DNA of 64,000 bases, from assembly GCA_018389105.1 (NCBI GenBank), contig JACATO010000304.1:868001-932000 (forward strand). Reading direction: 5' to 3'. The DNA is from Nautilus pompilius. Lineage: Eukaryota > Mollusca > Cephalopoda > Nautilida > Nautilidae. A model generated the notes under the pieces. It was not told the origin of the DNA. It ran no database searches and saw nothing but the letters and a program-made list of their open reading frames with translations. Shown here one piece after another: positions 48,101 to 61,124 of this stretch (within the stretch, counting starts at the first letter, position 1; each line of letters opens with the position of its first letter). Made by a program: the position numbers and the translations under genes.

Positions 48101-49929
48101 ATCAGCAAAACATTTCCACAAAGTTACACCGCAGAAACCAAGCACTGGCCACACATTGAACATGATCTCTATTATACTTAACACTTGTACTGCGTTTAAA
48201 GTGTAGGTTTGTACCTCAGCAGGCACATTAATCATGCTTGCATAATCAAGAATGTGCATCACATACTCTATTCTTCTTCAGCAGACATCTTAATCAAGTT
48301 CTGTTTGTCTGAAATGTATATCAGCTTTTGCAAAAGCTGCCCTCAGGAACCTTTTGTTAACTGTCAAAAAATGGAAAACTTTTACAGGTTCCATCGCCAC
48401 TGCTTTAACTTCTACATATTTTAAATATTCCCTTTATTAAATATAAGAATTCAGCATAAAAAGTCAGGCTGAGTATCTTTCTTTTCTCTCATTTTCATTT
48501 TGGAAAACAAAATCAATTTTCAGCTTTTACTTTTTTTTTCCATCTAGACAAAACTTTTCAAATCTTATTATTCAGTAAAAGAAAAAAAAATTAATAATTT
48601 GTTTAATACATAAATTTAAAAAAAAAATAGGCTAACAAGCCAAGAAACTGCCAATATACTCTACAGCTCTGGGCAAAAGATACCCCATGGGAACCCAACA
48701 GCTTGATGTAAACATTAATAAATTCTATGACATAAACATTGCCAATATGATGGCTAATTAACGTGAAACATATGGTGAAAGCTTCACTTGATGTCAGAAC
48801 ATACTTAAAATGACACTGATTGCAAAATGCTGGAGGGCATACAACCAGGCCAGCAATTTGCTTATTTTCAAGATGTGTTCAGGCTCTGCATTATGTATAT
48901 CCATTTCAAAAAACATTTATGTTCTTTTGTCATGCTGTTTCTTTAAAAAAAGAGAATTTTTTAGGAATGCTATTCTAAATTTCTACTGTCTCATGTTAAA
49001 CATTGTTAATTCTGTAAAAGACTAAACTGTAAAAACATTGAAAAAGATTTTATTTCATTTGTTTTTTTCATATGGATAATAATACAAACTTCTCATAAAC
49101 TGGACAGTATCTGTACATGCCAACCCTGAAGATTCCTAAGGAAGGAGAGAAAAAAAAACACAATTTCATTATCAGGGTCAGGGTCATGTTCCCTCAATCT
49201 CAGTTCACAAAGTTGCCAACTGCCACAAAACATGCATATCATCATATTTTTAAGAAAACCTGTATACACACACAAAAGGGCTACACATTTTATTCTGAGC
49301 CATCACTTGGGAATTAGAATAATTACAGGCATCTAAAAAATGACAACTTTAATACACTAGGGGTTCATTTTTTTTAAAAAAAGAGTTATTTCCTTCAAAC
49401 ACTTTTATCTTGGAAATAAACCACTGCATATATTAAGACAGAGGAGGAAATGACAGATGCTAGTAACAGCAGTTAGGTGGCATTAATATGTGCAGGCTAA
49501 ATTTATGAAATACAAAAACAAAATCTCTATCATTTAAAAATTAAATGGGTGCTATCATTTTATTAACATGCATGGCAACAGTTAATTGTTTATAAATTAA
49601 AAAATACAATCATATAACTAATTACAAAAATATACAAGTAATTTCTACTTTATTATTTTTTTTAAAGAAACAAATTTCAAGTTCATGTCAGTCACCTGGA
49701 ATTTTTCTTATCAATAATCCATTTCCATTTTGCTAGTTGAAGTTAAGGCTACAAATTTTAAGATTTTAACCAAATGAAACTAAATTAAACAAGATTAAAA
49801 CTTTATAGACAAAATGCTTTAGAAATTGTAACAGGTTCAAATATTTCTCTATCACCATTCTCCTTGAAATTCTGGATTATTCCCTGGTCATTAGTGATTG
49901 ATGTCAAATGGCAAAAATAAAAAGTGCCT
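45126..49929. other. AT-rich DNA, no gene recognised
   Basis: TTAACCCTCCTGTG near 45197 is another piggyBac-like solo end. The stretch around 46890-47250 is less AT-rich and may be an old conserved or repeated sequence; I see no frame in it. Scattered short frames (47279-47554, 48209-48424 and others) have no motif. Confidence 0.4.
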
Positions 49930-50567
49930 CTAAATGAGAAATGTTGGGGTGGGCTGGACAATTAACCACAATAAATGCAATCTGCTACCTCTGTTTCTTC
50001 ATCATCACTGCAAGTTTACAAACTCACTAGTTAAAGATCAAAATCATGTAAGCTTTGACATTAATCCTGTATTGACTGATATTGTTATTGTTCCTTTAAA
50101 ACATCATGGTGTTTTACATTTTACAATCACCAATAGAAGCAGTTTATTAGCAACATTCATTTTGGCACCTACCAAGGCATTAAAGGTTTTCTTTGACTTT
50201 TTGCTGTCTGCACATTTGTCACCCTTCAAAACCAGTTTTCTTTAGAAGACATTGATTAAAAAAACTCCAGTCTTGTCTGTACTGTAAAGCTTGTGATTGG
50301 TACTTTTGCAGAAGATCTGGCACACCTGACAAAATTCAAGAAAGCACCTCTTTGGAAAGTTGGTCATTCCATTCCACTTCTCATTTCTTTTCTTTCTGGT
50401 TAGATTATGTCTGAAGTTGAGACATCTTAAGTCTTATTGTGATATTTTAGAAAGATAGAGTTAAATTGGTGATTCCAAACTTTGCTGCAATCTGCAACTT
50501 GGAGAGTTTCTTTTTTATTGACTTCTGCAATGATTTTGATAGAGATCTTATTTTGCTTCTGCCTCAT
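49930..50567 (-). pseudogene. Decayed Tigger/pogo transposase
   Basis: Minus strand begins at 50567 with MRQKQNKISIK, as expected for the CENP-B-like N-terminal helix-turn-helix (MRQKRN-x-LSI-x-x-K). It then shows CQVCQIF-like traces of the second DNA-binding part. Further on come STDKTGVF (a changed N-x-DETGLF, the first catalytic aspartate region), LKGDKCADSKKSKKTFNALV, GAKMNVANKLLLLVI, KTPWCFKG, and near 49950 traces corresponding to VDNCPAHP, the second aspartate motif. The final catalytic part is missing. Large internal deletions, stops and frame changes inactivate it. The 103-codon plus-strand frame at 49934-50245 is the antisense shadow of this remnant. Confidence 0.75.
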
Positions 50568-51474
50568 GATGATGAGTTGTTCCGCCTGCATGCACTTGTA
50601 CAGCTAAGAAATGTTCTCAGCAATGCAAAATAGCCAAAGAAATAATTTATCATTTTGCAAGCCCTATTTTTTGGAAAAAGAAAAGAAAAGCAGCATGCCA
50701 TATTAATTGTGGTAATGCTAGGAAGAAGAATGAAATGTTTTACATTCAGAAATAATATGAAATAGCAATAAACAGAGGGAAGTGCCAAATGTTTCACTTT
50801 ACCCCAACATTTTTTAGGAGGGAATTTAGGAGAATTTAGCATGTGATTTTAATCAGATTTTCATTAAATGAGTTTTCATGTTAACTGGGTGCCTTTGTAA
50901 TATCCTTCTAAAATCTATACGAGTTAGACAAATGAATATTACTTATTTACCATGCTATAAAACATTTCAAACCCCAACTGCAGCTTTTGTTGTTTTACTC
51001 GCCATTTGTTTCCAGCAGCTATTTGTTATGCACACAAAATGAAAAATTGCACAGCTGTGTCACATGAATGCAGATAACTAAAAATACTCCCTTTTCTCTC
51101 TTAGAAAAATAAAATGCTTGCATCAAAAGTGTTTACATTTAAAGAACCATGAAAAAACATTAAAAATAAACTGCAGGTGAATGCAGAATTTTTATAGTTG
51201 TCATGAGAAATAATTGTCTTTCAAATGACAGTCTGGAGTCTGAGAATAGTGAAATATTGATCTTCAAATTTCAAACAATGACATGATATTAACAAAGATA
51301 CAAAATTAAATTGAAATTTAGATTCCAAAATTTTTTCTTCTTTTTTAGGCTTATATAAGTTAAATTCATTAAAAAGATTAAAATATGTATGTCTGATATT
51401 TCAATGTTAGTGATAAAGTCAAATGATTTTGTCTTATTTGTGATAGCATTTTCATTACTCTATTAGACACAGCA
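50568..51474. other. AT-rich DNA
   Basis: Probably includes the 5' flank of the Tigger remnant, but no terminal repeat was identified. No gene recognised. Confidence 0.4.
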
Positions 51475-51800
51475 GGTAACATGGTGTTCAGACTATTTGG
51501 CGACTAAAGTTGAGAGCTCAAGTTTTATTCACACAGGGGGCCAACTTGGCTTGGTATATTTCCCTGACATGCTTCCTTCTTACTCTTTTTAACCAACCAA
51601 CCATCTGGGTTTCCTCCCAAAACTAAAAATGAAGAGTTTTAGTAAGACTTTTGATAGGTTTGTTACTGGTGTGGAAAGATAATGAAAGCTCACTACACAG
51701 GAACGTTTTCTTCCCAGTCTATCTTGGATGATGGATATGATTCAGGACTATCTCCCCAAAATCTGATGGCATATGATGATGAGACGATGATGATGATCAG
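51475..51800 (+). repeat. SINE copy ending in a GAT-rich tail
   Basis: A tRNA-like head (CGACTAAAGTTGAGAGCTC, then TCAAGTTTTATTCACAC as a weak B box) is followed by CAACTTGGCTTGGTATATTT, CTGACATGCTTCC, and TCTGGGTTTCCTCC, which parallels the CCAGTTTCCTC segment of other copies. It ends in a run of GATGAT-type repeats around 51772-51798. Confidence 0.55.
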
Positions 51801-54269
51801 ACACTGCAGAAAAATCTGGGTATGTGATTCATTTATAGGCACTAGAATCAGCAAAAATTTTTAAGGTACCCAGTGTTTCATGGCAGCAACCTTCTTCTTA
51901 CTCAAATTGTTACTATAAGATCACTGTGTCTGCAACAATCTAATTAGATTCTTTCCAAATTCCCTTTTAAAATATGCTTTCTTGTTGATTTCGGGCAGAC
52001 TTGTCATACATAATGGTTTACAGCACATTCTATAAAGAGATAGAAAGCCATGAAGGACTTGGCCCTAGCAAAAGAAATGTTTATTGAACTGATTTGTCAA
52101 CTGATCTACACATGCAAAATTTACTTCCAAAAGTTAATTTTTAATTTACATTACATTTGTTTTTTTAAAAAATTCTAATATTCAGATATACTGATACTTT
52201 AGCCAATTTATAACCCTGATCCTTAAAGTTAAAGGAATTTCTGACAGACTATATAACCTCTCCTCAAACATCTGATAACAAAACTGGATAAATCTGGTAA
52301 TTTTATCAGTGTATTCTAAAATATATCTCTAAAAACTTTTATTAAATGTTTCAGAGAATACAAATGAGTAAAATTCCAATCCCTCAAAAAATTAACATTA
52401 AACATTAAAAAACTGGAGGAAAAAAAAAAACAATAAATTGTTCTATTTCTTTATCATAATATCATAATGATCAAATAGCAAAACCAGGGTTTATCTGCCA
52501 GATGCTACACAATATATTGATTCCTTAATTTACATAAACTGGGGAATATTTTTGTTTTTCCATTTTTAATCTTTTTACTGTAAGTGACAGTTTAATCTAT
52601 TTGCTCAGTTTGCCATTATAAACATTGTGTTTTAGATGATTATTAAGAAATTTACCATAGCAGTCAATGATGAGATAGGCAGTGATACAAATATTCCGAA
52701 CATCATGCAGAAAAACAATAAACGCAAAACAGAAAAAAAAAGATAATCGCTGCCCATCCTTTGCTCAAAAACCAGCAGTGAAAGTAGAATCCTGATTCGA
52801 TATTTGGAATTCTTTTTTTTCCCCCTCAATGTCATAGTATGTGCCATTTTTGCATAGACAAGAAACAAAAATAAAAAAGTGTTCTGCATTTAATAATATG
52901 AAAAGGTGGAGATCTGGTAAATATTCACATGCTGCAGATGTATGACTCACCATCACCATCCTTTCTCAACATGCCAGAGTTGGTATCTCCACCACAGGAT
53001 AATTAGCTGCATTTATTGAGATTTGCAAACACAGGCTCTGCGAGTCTAAAATTGTTATCAGGTCATAAATGTTCTAAAGTTGTCCCTTGATACTGGATAA
53101 TTAGATGTCACAAAGATAATCAAAGTCCTTTGTTACATGTTCCTATATTAATCAGTCACTGAAAATGACTGTGAAGAAAATCTGATATTTAATATTTCTC
53201 TCTGCCTAGCCCAAAATTCCAACTGGTCAGGGTACATGGAGTGGGCAAAAAAAAAAAAAAATTCTCTAATTAAGCAAATGTTTTGTTACTATGCAAATTC
53301 AAGGCAGTGGTAACAGCAGAAAAGAAAACATGTTTTAAGAAAAACATTAAAATATTAAGTGCAGTTAACAGAATGCTTGACATTCCCGGGATCCAGTTTC
53401 CATGGTTAATGTATTTGCATATGAAGGCAAAATATTTGAAGACATGATTTGTTGAACCCTTTGTTTGAAAACACAATCAATAAAACATCTAATTAGCCCT
53501 TAAAACCCAGGCTTAATTGAGAAATGTAAATTTAATCAGGTTGAAGGTTCTCAGGAGGATGGTGGACCAATTTCTTATTTTGACAATTTTTAATAGTTGG
53601 TTAGGCTTATTTATAAATGGGACTCCATAATACAGTTAAATTGAATGTACTGTTGATGAGAACAGCATCCACCCCGTGGCTTTAATTTGGTACAAAAACC
53701 GAGAATTAGCTCACTTGGGACAAGAAATAAAAAAAATAAGTAAAATAAATGAACTGTTGCTTTTTTTTTTTTTACCTTAAACAAATATTTTTTTTAAAGA
53801 AGAAAAAACAGTCTAGAGAGATCACACACAAACCGGAACATGGTGGTTTTTATCAGACTTGCCTAAATTTACAAAAAATTAGAATCAAAATAGCCCAAAC
53901 TTCGGTTTTAAAATTAAAATTCTCTATTTTTCATTGAAAAATAGCTGATTAATTGGTTTAAAATAACATCTAATCTAAATTTTAAAATATAATGATATTT
54001 TTGTGCTTATTTAGATCTTGGACTGCCACAGACCAACAGCACGAAGCACCGGTGTCTAAGATCCAACAACTGGGCCACCTGTTGTTGCAATCTATTAAAA
54101 CAAATAATAAAACAATAAAAATAAAGTAAATAAATAATAAAATTCACTTCACAAAAGTAACAATCTTGAGAATAATCAGTAATAAAAGTGAATGGAAATA
54201 AATTTTAAAAACACCCAGTAAACCCAATGGAAAACACATGCAGAGTTCTTGATTAATTTAATCTCTCAT
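51801..54269. other. AT-rich DNA, no gene recognised
   Basis: Short open frames only, none with a motif. An A run lies at about 53248-53261. Confidence 0.4.
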
Positions 54270-54600
54270 TTCTCTTGGTCCTTATAAGCAAACACGGCCA
54301 AGTGCATGTAGGCACTTGGATGCATAAATTTGTTTTTAGTGTATAAGTTGCTGCTTCTCAGACAGCAGTGTAACATAGCATCAAGGAGGCAACTTACTCC
54401 CCACACACTATAAATACCCAGAAAATCCATAATATAGAGAGAAGACAATAGAGTGCAGAATCTGTGTGGTCAGCTGATGAAAAATGACAAGAAACCATGT
54501 TAGGGAGGTACACAAAACTGAACTGGTCCCCAACTGGATTCTAACTCAAGCCCATAACCACAGCAGCCTAGAAGACTAACACTGGCTACTCTTTACTTTA
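54270..54600 (-). repeat. SINE copy
   Basis: Minus strand has GTTAGAATCCAGTTGGGGACC (positions about 54550-54530; B box followed by the GGGACCAG segment), CAGTTTTGTGTACCTCC, AACATGGTTTCTTGTC and CATCAGCTGACCAC. These match the copies at 2825-3085 (GAATCCCAGCTGGGACCAG) and 44380-44700. Confidence 0.7.
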
Positions 54601-57600
54601 ATACAAGGGAATAAACAAACAAAAATGTTCCTTCAAAGAATTAAGGCACTCTACTGCTGCAAGCAACTGGCTCAATCTGTCAGAAAAGATTGCAAACAAT
54701 GCCCTCCTGCCAAAAAAAAAAAAAACAACTACCAGGCGATATCTGGAGAAACAGCAAAAGTAGAGGACAAGTTTAAGCATCCCATCACTCCATTTAATTG
54801 CAACTAAACCCATAAATCTATGTTTTAGTGAGCCTTCCCCATCATCACCAGGGTTTAATGCTGAAGACAGTTTTGGTGTGTTATCCTCTACTTTCTGTAA
54901 ATACCACATCACCATTAACAATGAATGAACCCAATTATTTTGGCAAGAGATAACTCAAATTTTCTTGTCTAGAAACATTCATTTTATCCAGAAAAAATAG
55001 CACACCAAAGAAAATAAACAGAAAGTGGTCCAAATAAAATCTGCTGATAATCCAAACAAAAATTTGTCGGGGTTAAGACGACTCAATAAAATTTGTCACG
55101 TTTGAATTCTTGACCCAGAGAACTGACAACATCCATACTGCAAACAAGAATGCTAGAATTTCTCTAAAACAGGCATCTGTTGTTGTTTTTCTCATGTCTT
55201 GAAAGAAGGTTCAATGATTAAATTTCCTTTGTCTGCACTTTTGCATGAGTCAAAAGCATGAACAAAACACTCATTGCAAATTTCTCTCTACATTACTATC
55301 ATTCCGAATTATTATATTTCTTTTTTTAGTAATATTTTAATACAATAATTTCTTTTCTGCATAGCATAAAAATCTAGTGCCAGCCCAAAAGAAATCAAGT
55401 GACAACAAAAACAAAGATTTTCACAATGTTTTGTTATAAATTAATCTCAAATCATTTCCAACAAAAGAGCAAGAATTTTTAGTTTTGTAAACAGGTTAAA
55501 AGCTAACCATGCCATATTACAAATTTCAGGTTAAAATCAACGTTTATTTTTATTTTCTAAAAATAAGGGAATGAAGCTGCATAAAAGGTAAACTAAAATA
55601 TTTACATGAACCGACAGAGCAAGACAGTATGCAATAAAAATCAATAATACTGCGATCTTGCAGTTATGTTTCTCTTTGTCTACCCCTTCAAAATATATAT
55701 TCTTAATAGCACATTCCACGGGTGTGCTTATACATGCCAATGCATATAAACATCAAATAAAGCATATCATAAAATACAGTTCTAAATTACAAAAAAAAAA
55801 AAAATTAAACTAAAAAGTACTATCTAGTACAGCAAAACATAAACAGACAAATAACAATGATGTACAATTTGAGCCTAAATACCATTTCTACTATTTGATT
55901 ATGATCTGATTTTCACATTTTCATGGACTTTTTGATAAATATGCTTTCACGGCAGTGTGCATGGGTCCTTTGATCTTCCATTTCTGTCCTCGCTGCTCAT
56001 GTTATATGACACAATGAATGCAGGATTAGTAGCTCATTTTACCATCTACCCAAGCCTCACTCATTATGTTTCTTGACTGACTTTGTTTGTCCACTTTTGC
56101 TTTCATCCTGCACCAGAGAGGAGACCATGCTCACAGCCCGCCATTAATTCTTTTTCTGGAACTAACCATGCAAGTGCTGTGTACAGTGTTTACAATTAAT
56201 ACTCGTGTTTAGATCTTTCCAGAGATTGGTTGGTTAGTCAAAGATGCCTTTGAAGTAAAGTTACATAGTCATGTTACACTCTGATTTTGTCTAGATTCCA
56301 CAGCTATTTTTTTTTTAAAAAGTGCTGATCAGTTTCTTCTGCTCACCTCTGGATTTTTTTTGCAGTTTCTTTAAACTATCTCTTGTTCAACTTTTGCATC
56401 TTTTATTAACCTTTACTTTAGAAACCTGATAACAAATTTCTCCCTTTAATGGATATTAGATTTGAATTGCAGATTAGATTCCCACAAGCACTGGTTTAAA
56501 ACCATCTTTTTTTGGTTATTTTCACAACTACAAATGACAGCTGGCCATTGTTCTCTGATTTCATTGTATGACAGCTGACTATATACTGCTTTTGTGTAGT
56601 CACCATTTAAAATCCTTTAACGAACATACCTATACAAAAAATTCAGGCTGCACCAAAGCTTACTATACCATTAATGAACCATAATGCTCACAAAAGAAAA
56701 GTGCAGATTTCCAAATTATAACCACCACCTGATTATACTGGCAGTCTATTGCCATTAAAAATAGTAGTAAAGCCCATTTTCACAAAAGTTACTGCTCAGG
56801 GTATCCCTTATTCATGGACATTATTATTGAAGCAAGTGGCAAAGGGTTTATGATGCGTACAGCAGATATTTAAGGAGTCTTGCTGGTGCTACCTACTGTA
56901 CTAAACATAATTCTATAGACCTTTATCACCACCAGCAAAAACAATTTTCTAGCAATGTTTTGGGAACCAGCATTGATAATTTTTTATTATTGTCTGAGCT
57001 AACGTCCAATACAACAGACATTTTCTTTTTTTAAGAGAAGATTCTTAAAGTAATTTTGCGTTACGCTATTGATTTCCTATCTCTAGATATCAACAGAAAC
57101 TTATTAAAAACCTGAGATATGAAATTCTTGGAGATTAGCACTGCATGCCACCTGACCGCTGCATTAGTGCGTTATCTACCGAGAAAATTCTTCACTGGAC
57201 ATATCTGACAAAACATCCACCTGGAGATTATCTGATGACAGTGAACACATCGAAGGAGTTTTCAATAAAAATTATTATTGTATCTCAATCACTTTTATTT
57301 AAAAGTATATACAAATCCAGTATTGCTAGTATTTTTGTTTTTTTTTTTAATTATATGAATCAATTTTTTTCTCTTTGAATAAAAAAATTTTTTTTAAACA
57401 GATAAAATCAAAAATACTTTGATTTATGAAGTAAAAAGTAGTTAAATAAAATATAACCCTAAATTAAAGTAAATAACATTAAAATAATAAAATTTTTTAA
57501 AGGTTAGGGAAACTATCCTAAACTGTGGTAGAATGCTGCCTACCAGGAACTTCAATATACTAAAGGTTTGAATTTCTTAGAATTTAACCCTCCGTATACC

Positions 57601-59524
57601 ATGTCAGTTTTTATCTAGAAGTGCTAGTATTTGTTTTAAAATGCCTGTACATTTAGTCAATACACTCTTAATGCAAAATACAATGTTGAAGTGATGTACG
57701 AGTTTGTTGTTTCAAATGGATATAAGTAATAATGAAGTGAAGGGTAGTGGAGTGCAAATGTATCCCAGGTGGTCTATAGAAGATTAAGCTATAGTTTATT
57801 CAGATAAACTACATGCAAAAAAAGTGGCACATATATATATAATTTTTTTTTTAAAAAAAAACATACAAAACCAATGATAGTATGTATTAAACTATACTCA
57901 TCTTGCTTTTCCCCAGTAACTAGTGAACTGATTGGCTAAAAAAAAGAAAAATAATAGATAAACTCTGGTATTTCACAGTATTTGTAATTGTAACATTAAT
58001 GTATTATAAAATAGAAATGCTGCAAAAAAAGTATTTTGGTTTTAAAAATACATTGAAAGAGAAGCAGGAACAGACAAAGTGAACCTAACAAGATATACAA
58101 GCAAATAAGCTGGTACTTTCTGGATGAGATTCCCATGCCTTCCTTTACTTTAAGCAGCTAAATTAAAGCTAACCCTGACCGAAAAAGACAATAACCAAAA
58201 AGTGAACAAATGTTTGGCAAGTTATTCCGTAAATCTGAAAAATTACCTGTACTCATAGTGCCAGCTGAAAATGTTAAAAAATAGCATATATATATTAAAG
58301 CCTTAGTCTGGCGTGGAATCAAGACCGGGATCAGTTTTGTCAAATATCTGTTGTTGTTGTTTTTTTTGTTAAATTCTCTCTATTTCTTTAGTTCAGCAAC
58401 TTTAAGGCAAAGTTCATATTCAGTCCATTAAAAGATGCATCACATAATTTTAGGTAATTTTATTTTCCAGAACCATTGCCAAGCTGGTGATGCATCATTG
58501 TCAAAGATAAACTCTTACAATGCAATCATCAGCTACAGCCATTACAAGTATAAACAGTGAAGCAGGATAAGAAATTCAGTGCAGTGAATGAGAAGAAAAA
58601 ATTAGATTACAAGTGTTCTGCATACAAAAAAATTCCCATTGGCTTAACATGATAAATGATATTAATATATAAACAGACATAGGTATCCTTTCTTTAGTAA
58701 TGAAAGGTAGTTAGTGTCCAAGCTATAAATCCATATAAATGCCAAATGCCAGATAAAAGATTCACGTTTTCTAAAAATTGAACTGATAAAGGTGTTATAA
58801 TGGGTTCTGAAATTGAATGGAAGCTAAGATCATCACTAAAGACACCAAACAAGAAAATTTATGTAATATACGTATAACACTAAACTTTAATTTAACATTT
58901 CCTTAAACTAAGCCAAACATCTGCATTGTCATTGCCTGGATCATTTGTACATCACTGCTTGTAAAATATTGTCATCTGTCCTGGTATCTATGCACTTATT
59001 GATTCAATAGTAGGGTGATGACAAAAGTAAAATAAAGGGTCATCTATCTGGAATTGTATGACTAGCATCATAGTTTAACTCTGGACCTAAAATGATAAAG
59101 TGCTCAGCCTAATAATAATTTTTTTTTTTTAGTCTTATTATTTTATTTTAAAAGTTTAAAAAATTAAAATAAAAATTGAACAGGACTTACATATAAGCTA
59201 AAAATCAATTGTAATCTAACTTAGATATAAAGATTATAGGACTGTTACAAGACAAGCATCTTTAGTTTCAAAGTCAGGTTAGAAAGATGGCAAAAATGCT
59301 TAGTAATTACAATCAACCCACTCTCTTACAATGATCAATTCACATTACCAGTTTCCTTTGTAGCAAGAAACACTACACTTTAATTTACAGTTGAATCTAC
59401 CTTAAATGTTCAGATTCATGTTAATCAAAAAAATCCTCAAAAAAACACAATAGTAATGAAGTTTTATTGAACATGACTGCTATGGATGTTTTTTTAAATC
59501 AAATAATCCAAAGAAAGCTCTATA
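54601..59524. other. AT-rich DNA, no gene recognised
   Basis: Includes TTAACCCTCCGTATACC near 57587 (piggyBac-like solo end). Frames at 54598-54921 (minus) and 54625-54807 (plus) overlap each other and have no motif I recognise. Nothing else was seen. Confidence 0.4.
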
Positions 59525-59526
59525 TA

Positions 59527-60853
59527 CGAGGTCTGTCAAAAGAGTATCTGACTATATTTTTCCCATGGGAAGTAATGATGTTAGGGAGGCAAAAGTGTGC
59601 ATAGTGGAGCTGCATGCCTTCATGCGCATGTGTGATTTTTGGCGGGCTTGCTGGATGTGTCAGTCACTGTCAAGCAGTCAGCGTCTGAGATGCTGCACTA
59701 CTTACTTGCCACATTTTCATTTCGCCCGTGATGACAGAACACATGGAGCAACGATCTTGCATCAAGTTTTGCCAAAAGCTTGGAGATACCTAAGTGAAAT
59801 CAATTTTCAAAATTCAACAGGCTTTTGGCGACAATGCCATGGGTGTTACCTAAATAAAATAATGGTACAACAGGTTCAAAGATGGCTGCACATCGCTGGA
59901 GAGTGACCAGCGTTCCGGGAGGCCATCAACAAGCCGCAATGCAGTTGTTATCGAGAAGTGCGGACCTTGATAATAGAGGATCATTGTTTGATGGTGCTGG
60001 AAATTGGTGACAAGGTTGGAATCAGTAAAGATTCTGCACCTGCAATTTTAAAGGAGGATTTGGGCTTGCGCAGAGTGGCAGCGAAATTTGTGCCCAATCT
60101 GCTTTCTCAGGAACAACAACTTCATTTTGAGGTTGTGCAGGACCTGCTGGATACTGCCAACAGGGATCCTGAGCTCCAGAATACTGTGGTAACTGGAGAT
60201 GAGACATGGGTGTATGGGTACGACCCAGAAACCAAAGCTCAGTCATCATAGTGGAAGCACCCAATGTCGCCAAGGCCCAAAAAAGCACATCAGGTCCAGA
60301 GCAAAATCAAGGTGACGCTGACTGTTTTCTTCGACTACCGAGGGATTGTGCATCACAAATATGCACCAGAAGGACAAACAGTTACAAAGGAGTACTATCA
60401 GGAAGTCCTCCAACATCTTTGTGATGCAGTTCGGTGCAAGAGACTGGATCTGTGGGCCTCGCAAAACTGGCAGCTGCATCATGACAATGCCCCGGCTCAT
60501 TCGTCGCAGCTGATCCAAGGTTTCTTGGCAAAGAAAGACATTTCACTCATTCACCAGGCTCCCTACTCTCAAGACATGGCTCCTTCTGACTTCTGGTTGT
60601 TCCTAAAAATGAAAATGCCACTGAAAGGCTCCTGCTTTGAGAGCCAAGAGGCCATCATGCGGAATGCAATGGCAGAGCTGAAAGCCATTCCGGAAGAAGC
60701 ATTCCAGGCGTGCTTCGAACAGTGGAAGGGTCGCTGGTCTAAGTGTGTGGAAACACAAGGGTCCTACTTCGAAGGGTATTAGCAATTGAACCCCACTAAA
60801 TTCGCAATTTTTTTTCCCCAGCCTAAGGTCAGATATTTTTTTGACAGACCTCA
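59527..60853 (+). mobile_element. Full-length mariner transposon
   Basis: Left end CGAGGTCTGTCAAAAGAGTA continues TCTGAC, and the inverted right end (TGAGGTCTGTCAAAAAAATA, TCTGAC) matches it at all but three of 26 positions. TA flanks both sides (59525-59526 and 60854-60855), the target duplication of the group. Length 1327 bp and a single transposase gene are typical of mariner. The surrounding DNA is much more AT-rich than the element, as expected of a later insertion. Confidence 0.95.
59743..60782 (+). pseudogene. Mariner transposase, inactivated
   Basis: The natural start is the ATG at 59743 (MEQRSCIKFCQKLGD), about 346 codons from the TAG at 60780-60782, the normal mariner length. The N-terminal helix-turn-helix part (FKIQQAFGDNAMG, WYNRFKDG, QRSGRPSTS) is interrupted by TAA at 59791, 59851 and 59860, then a one-base deletion near 59957. 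A fourth premature stop (TAG, 60249-60251) splits the catalytic domain. All four stops sit where related proteins have glutamine. The catalytic residues are intact: the D of VTGDETWVYGYD, the D of WQLHHDNAPAHS and the last D of SQDMAPSDFWLF, with exactly 34 residues between the second and third (DD34D). The C-terminus (RCVE-like KCVETQGSYFEGY) is complete. The enzyme excises the element and inserts it at TA. The open frame beginning 59565 upstream of this ATG is a different frame and not the N-terminus. Confidence 0.95.
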
Positions 60854-60855
60854 TA

Positions 60856-61124
60856 TTTATTGTTTCTCTTATAGTTGACACTGGCTTCCTGCATAGCTAC
60901 TGAATAACCACTGGTTTTAGACATTACTTTTTAAGTTGTATCTGACTCAAGAATCGAGATCTTTCTGAGCTAGGATAAAAGTGTATGACTTCTTCCTAGA
61001 ACAGTTAACTGCTTGTGCATCTTGTGGAAACTGGATTTCCAAAGAAGCAAAAAAAAACTAAAATTATTAAGTTTGAATTTTTGAATAAACAAACACAGAA
61101 GAGTTTTAATACATAAGTAAAGAT
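60856..61124. other. Spacer
   Basis: Nothing recognised. Confidence 0.4.

Noticed and set aside
49934..50245. 103-codon plus-strand open frame
   Set aside because: Antisense shadow of the Tigger/pogo remnant, whose motifs read on the minus strand.
54598..54921. Overlapping minus (107-codon) and plus (60-codon) frames
   Set aside because: Neither shows a known motif, and an A run crosses both.
59565..59906. 113-codon frame at the start of the mariner, taken as the transposase N-terminus
   Set aside because: The recognisable mariner N-terminus (MEQRSCIKFCQ) lies in another frame starting at 59743; this frame overlaps it by chance.
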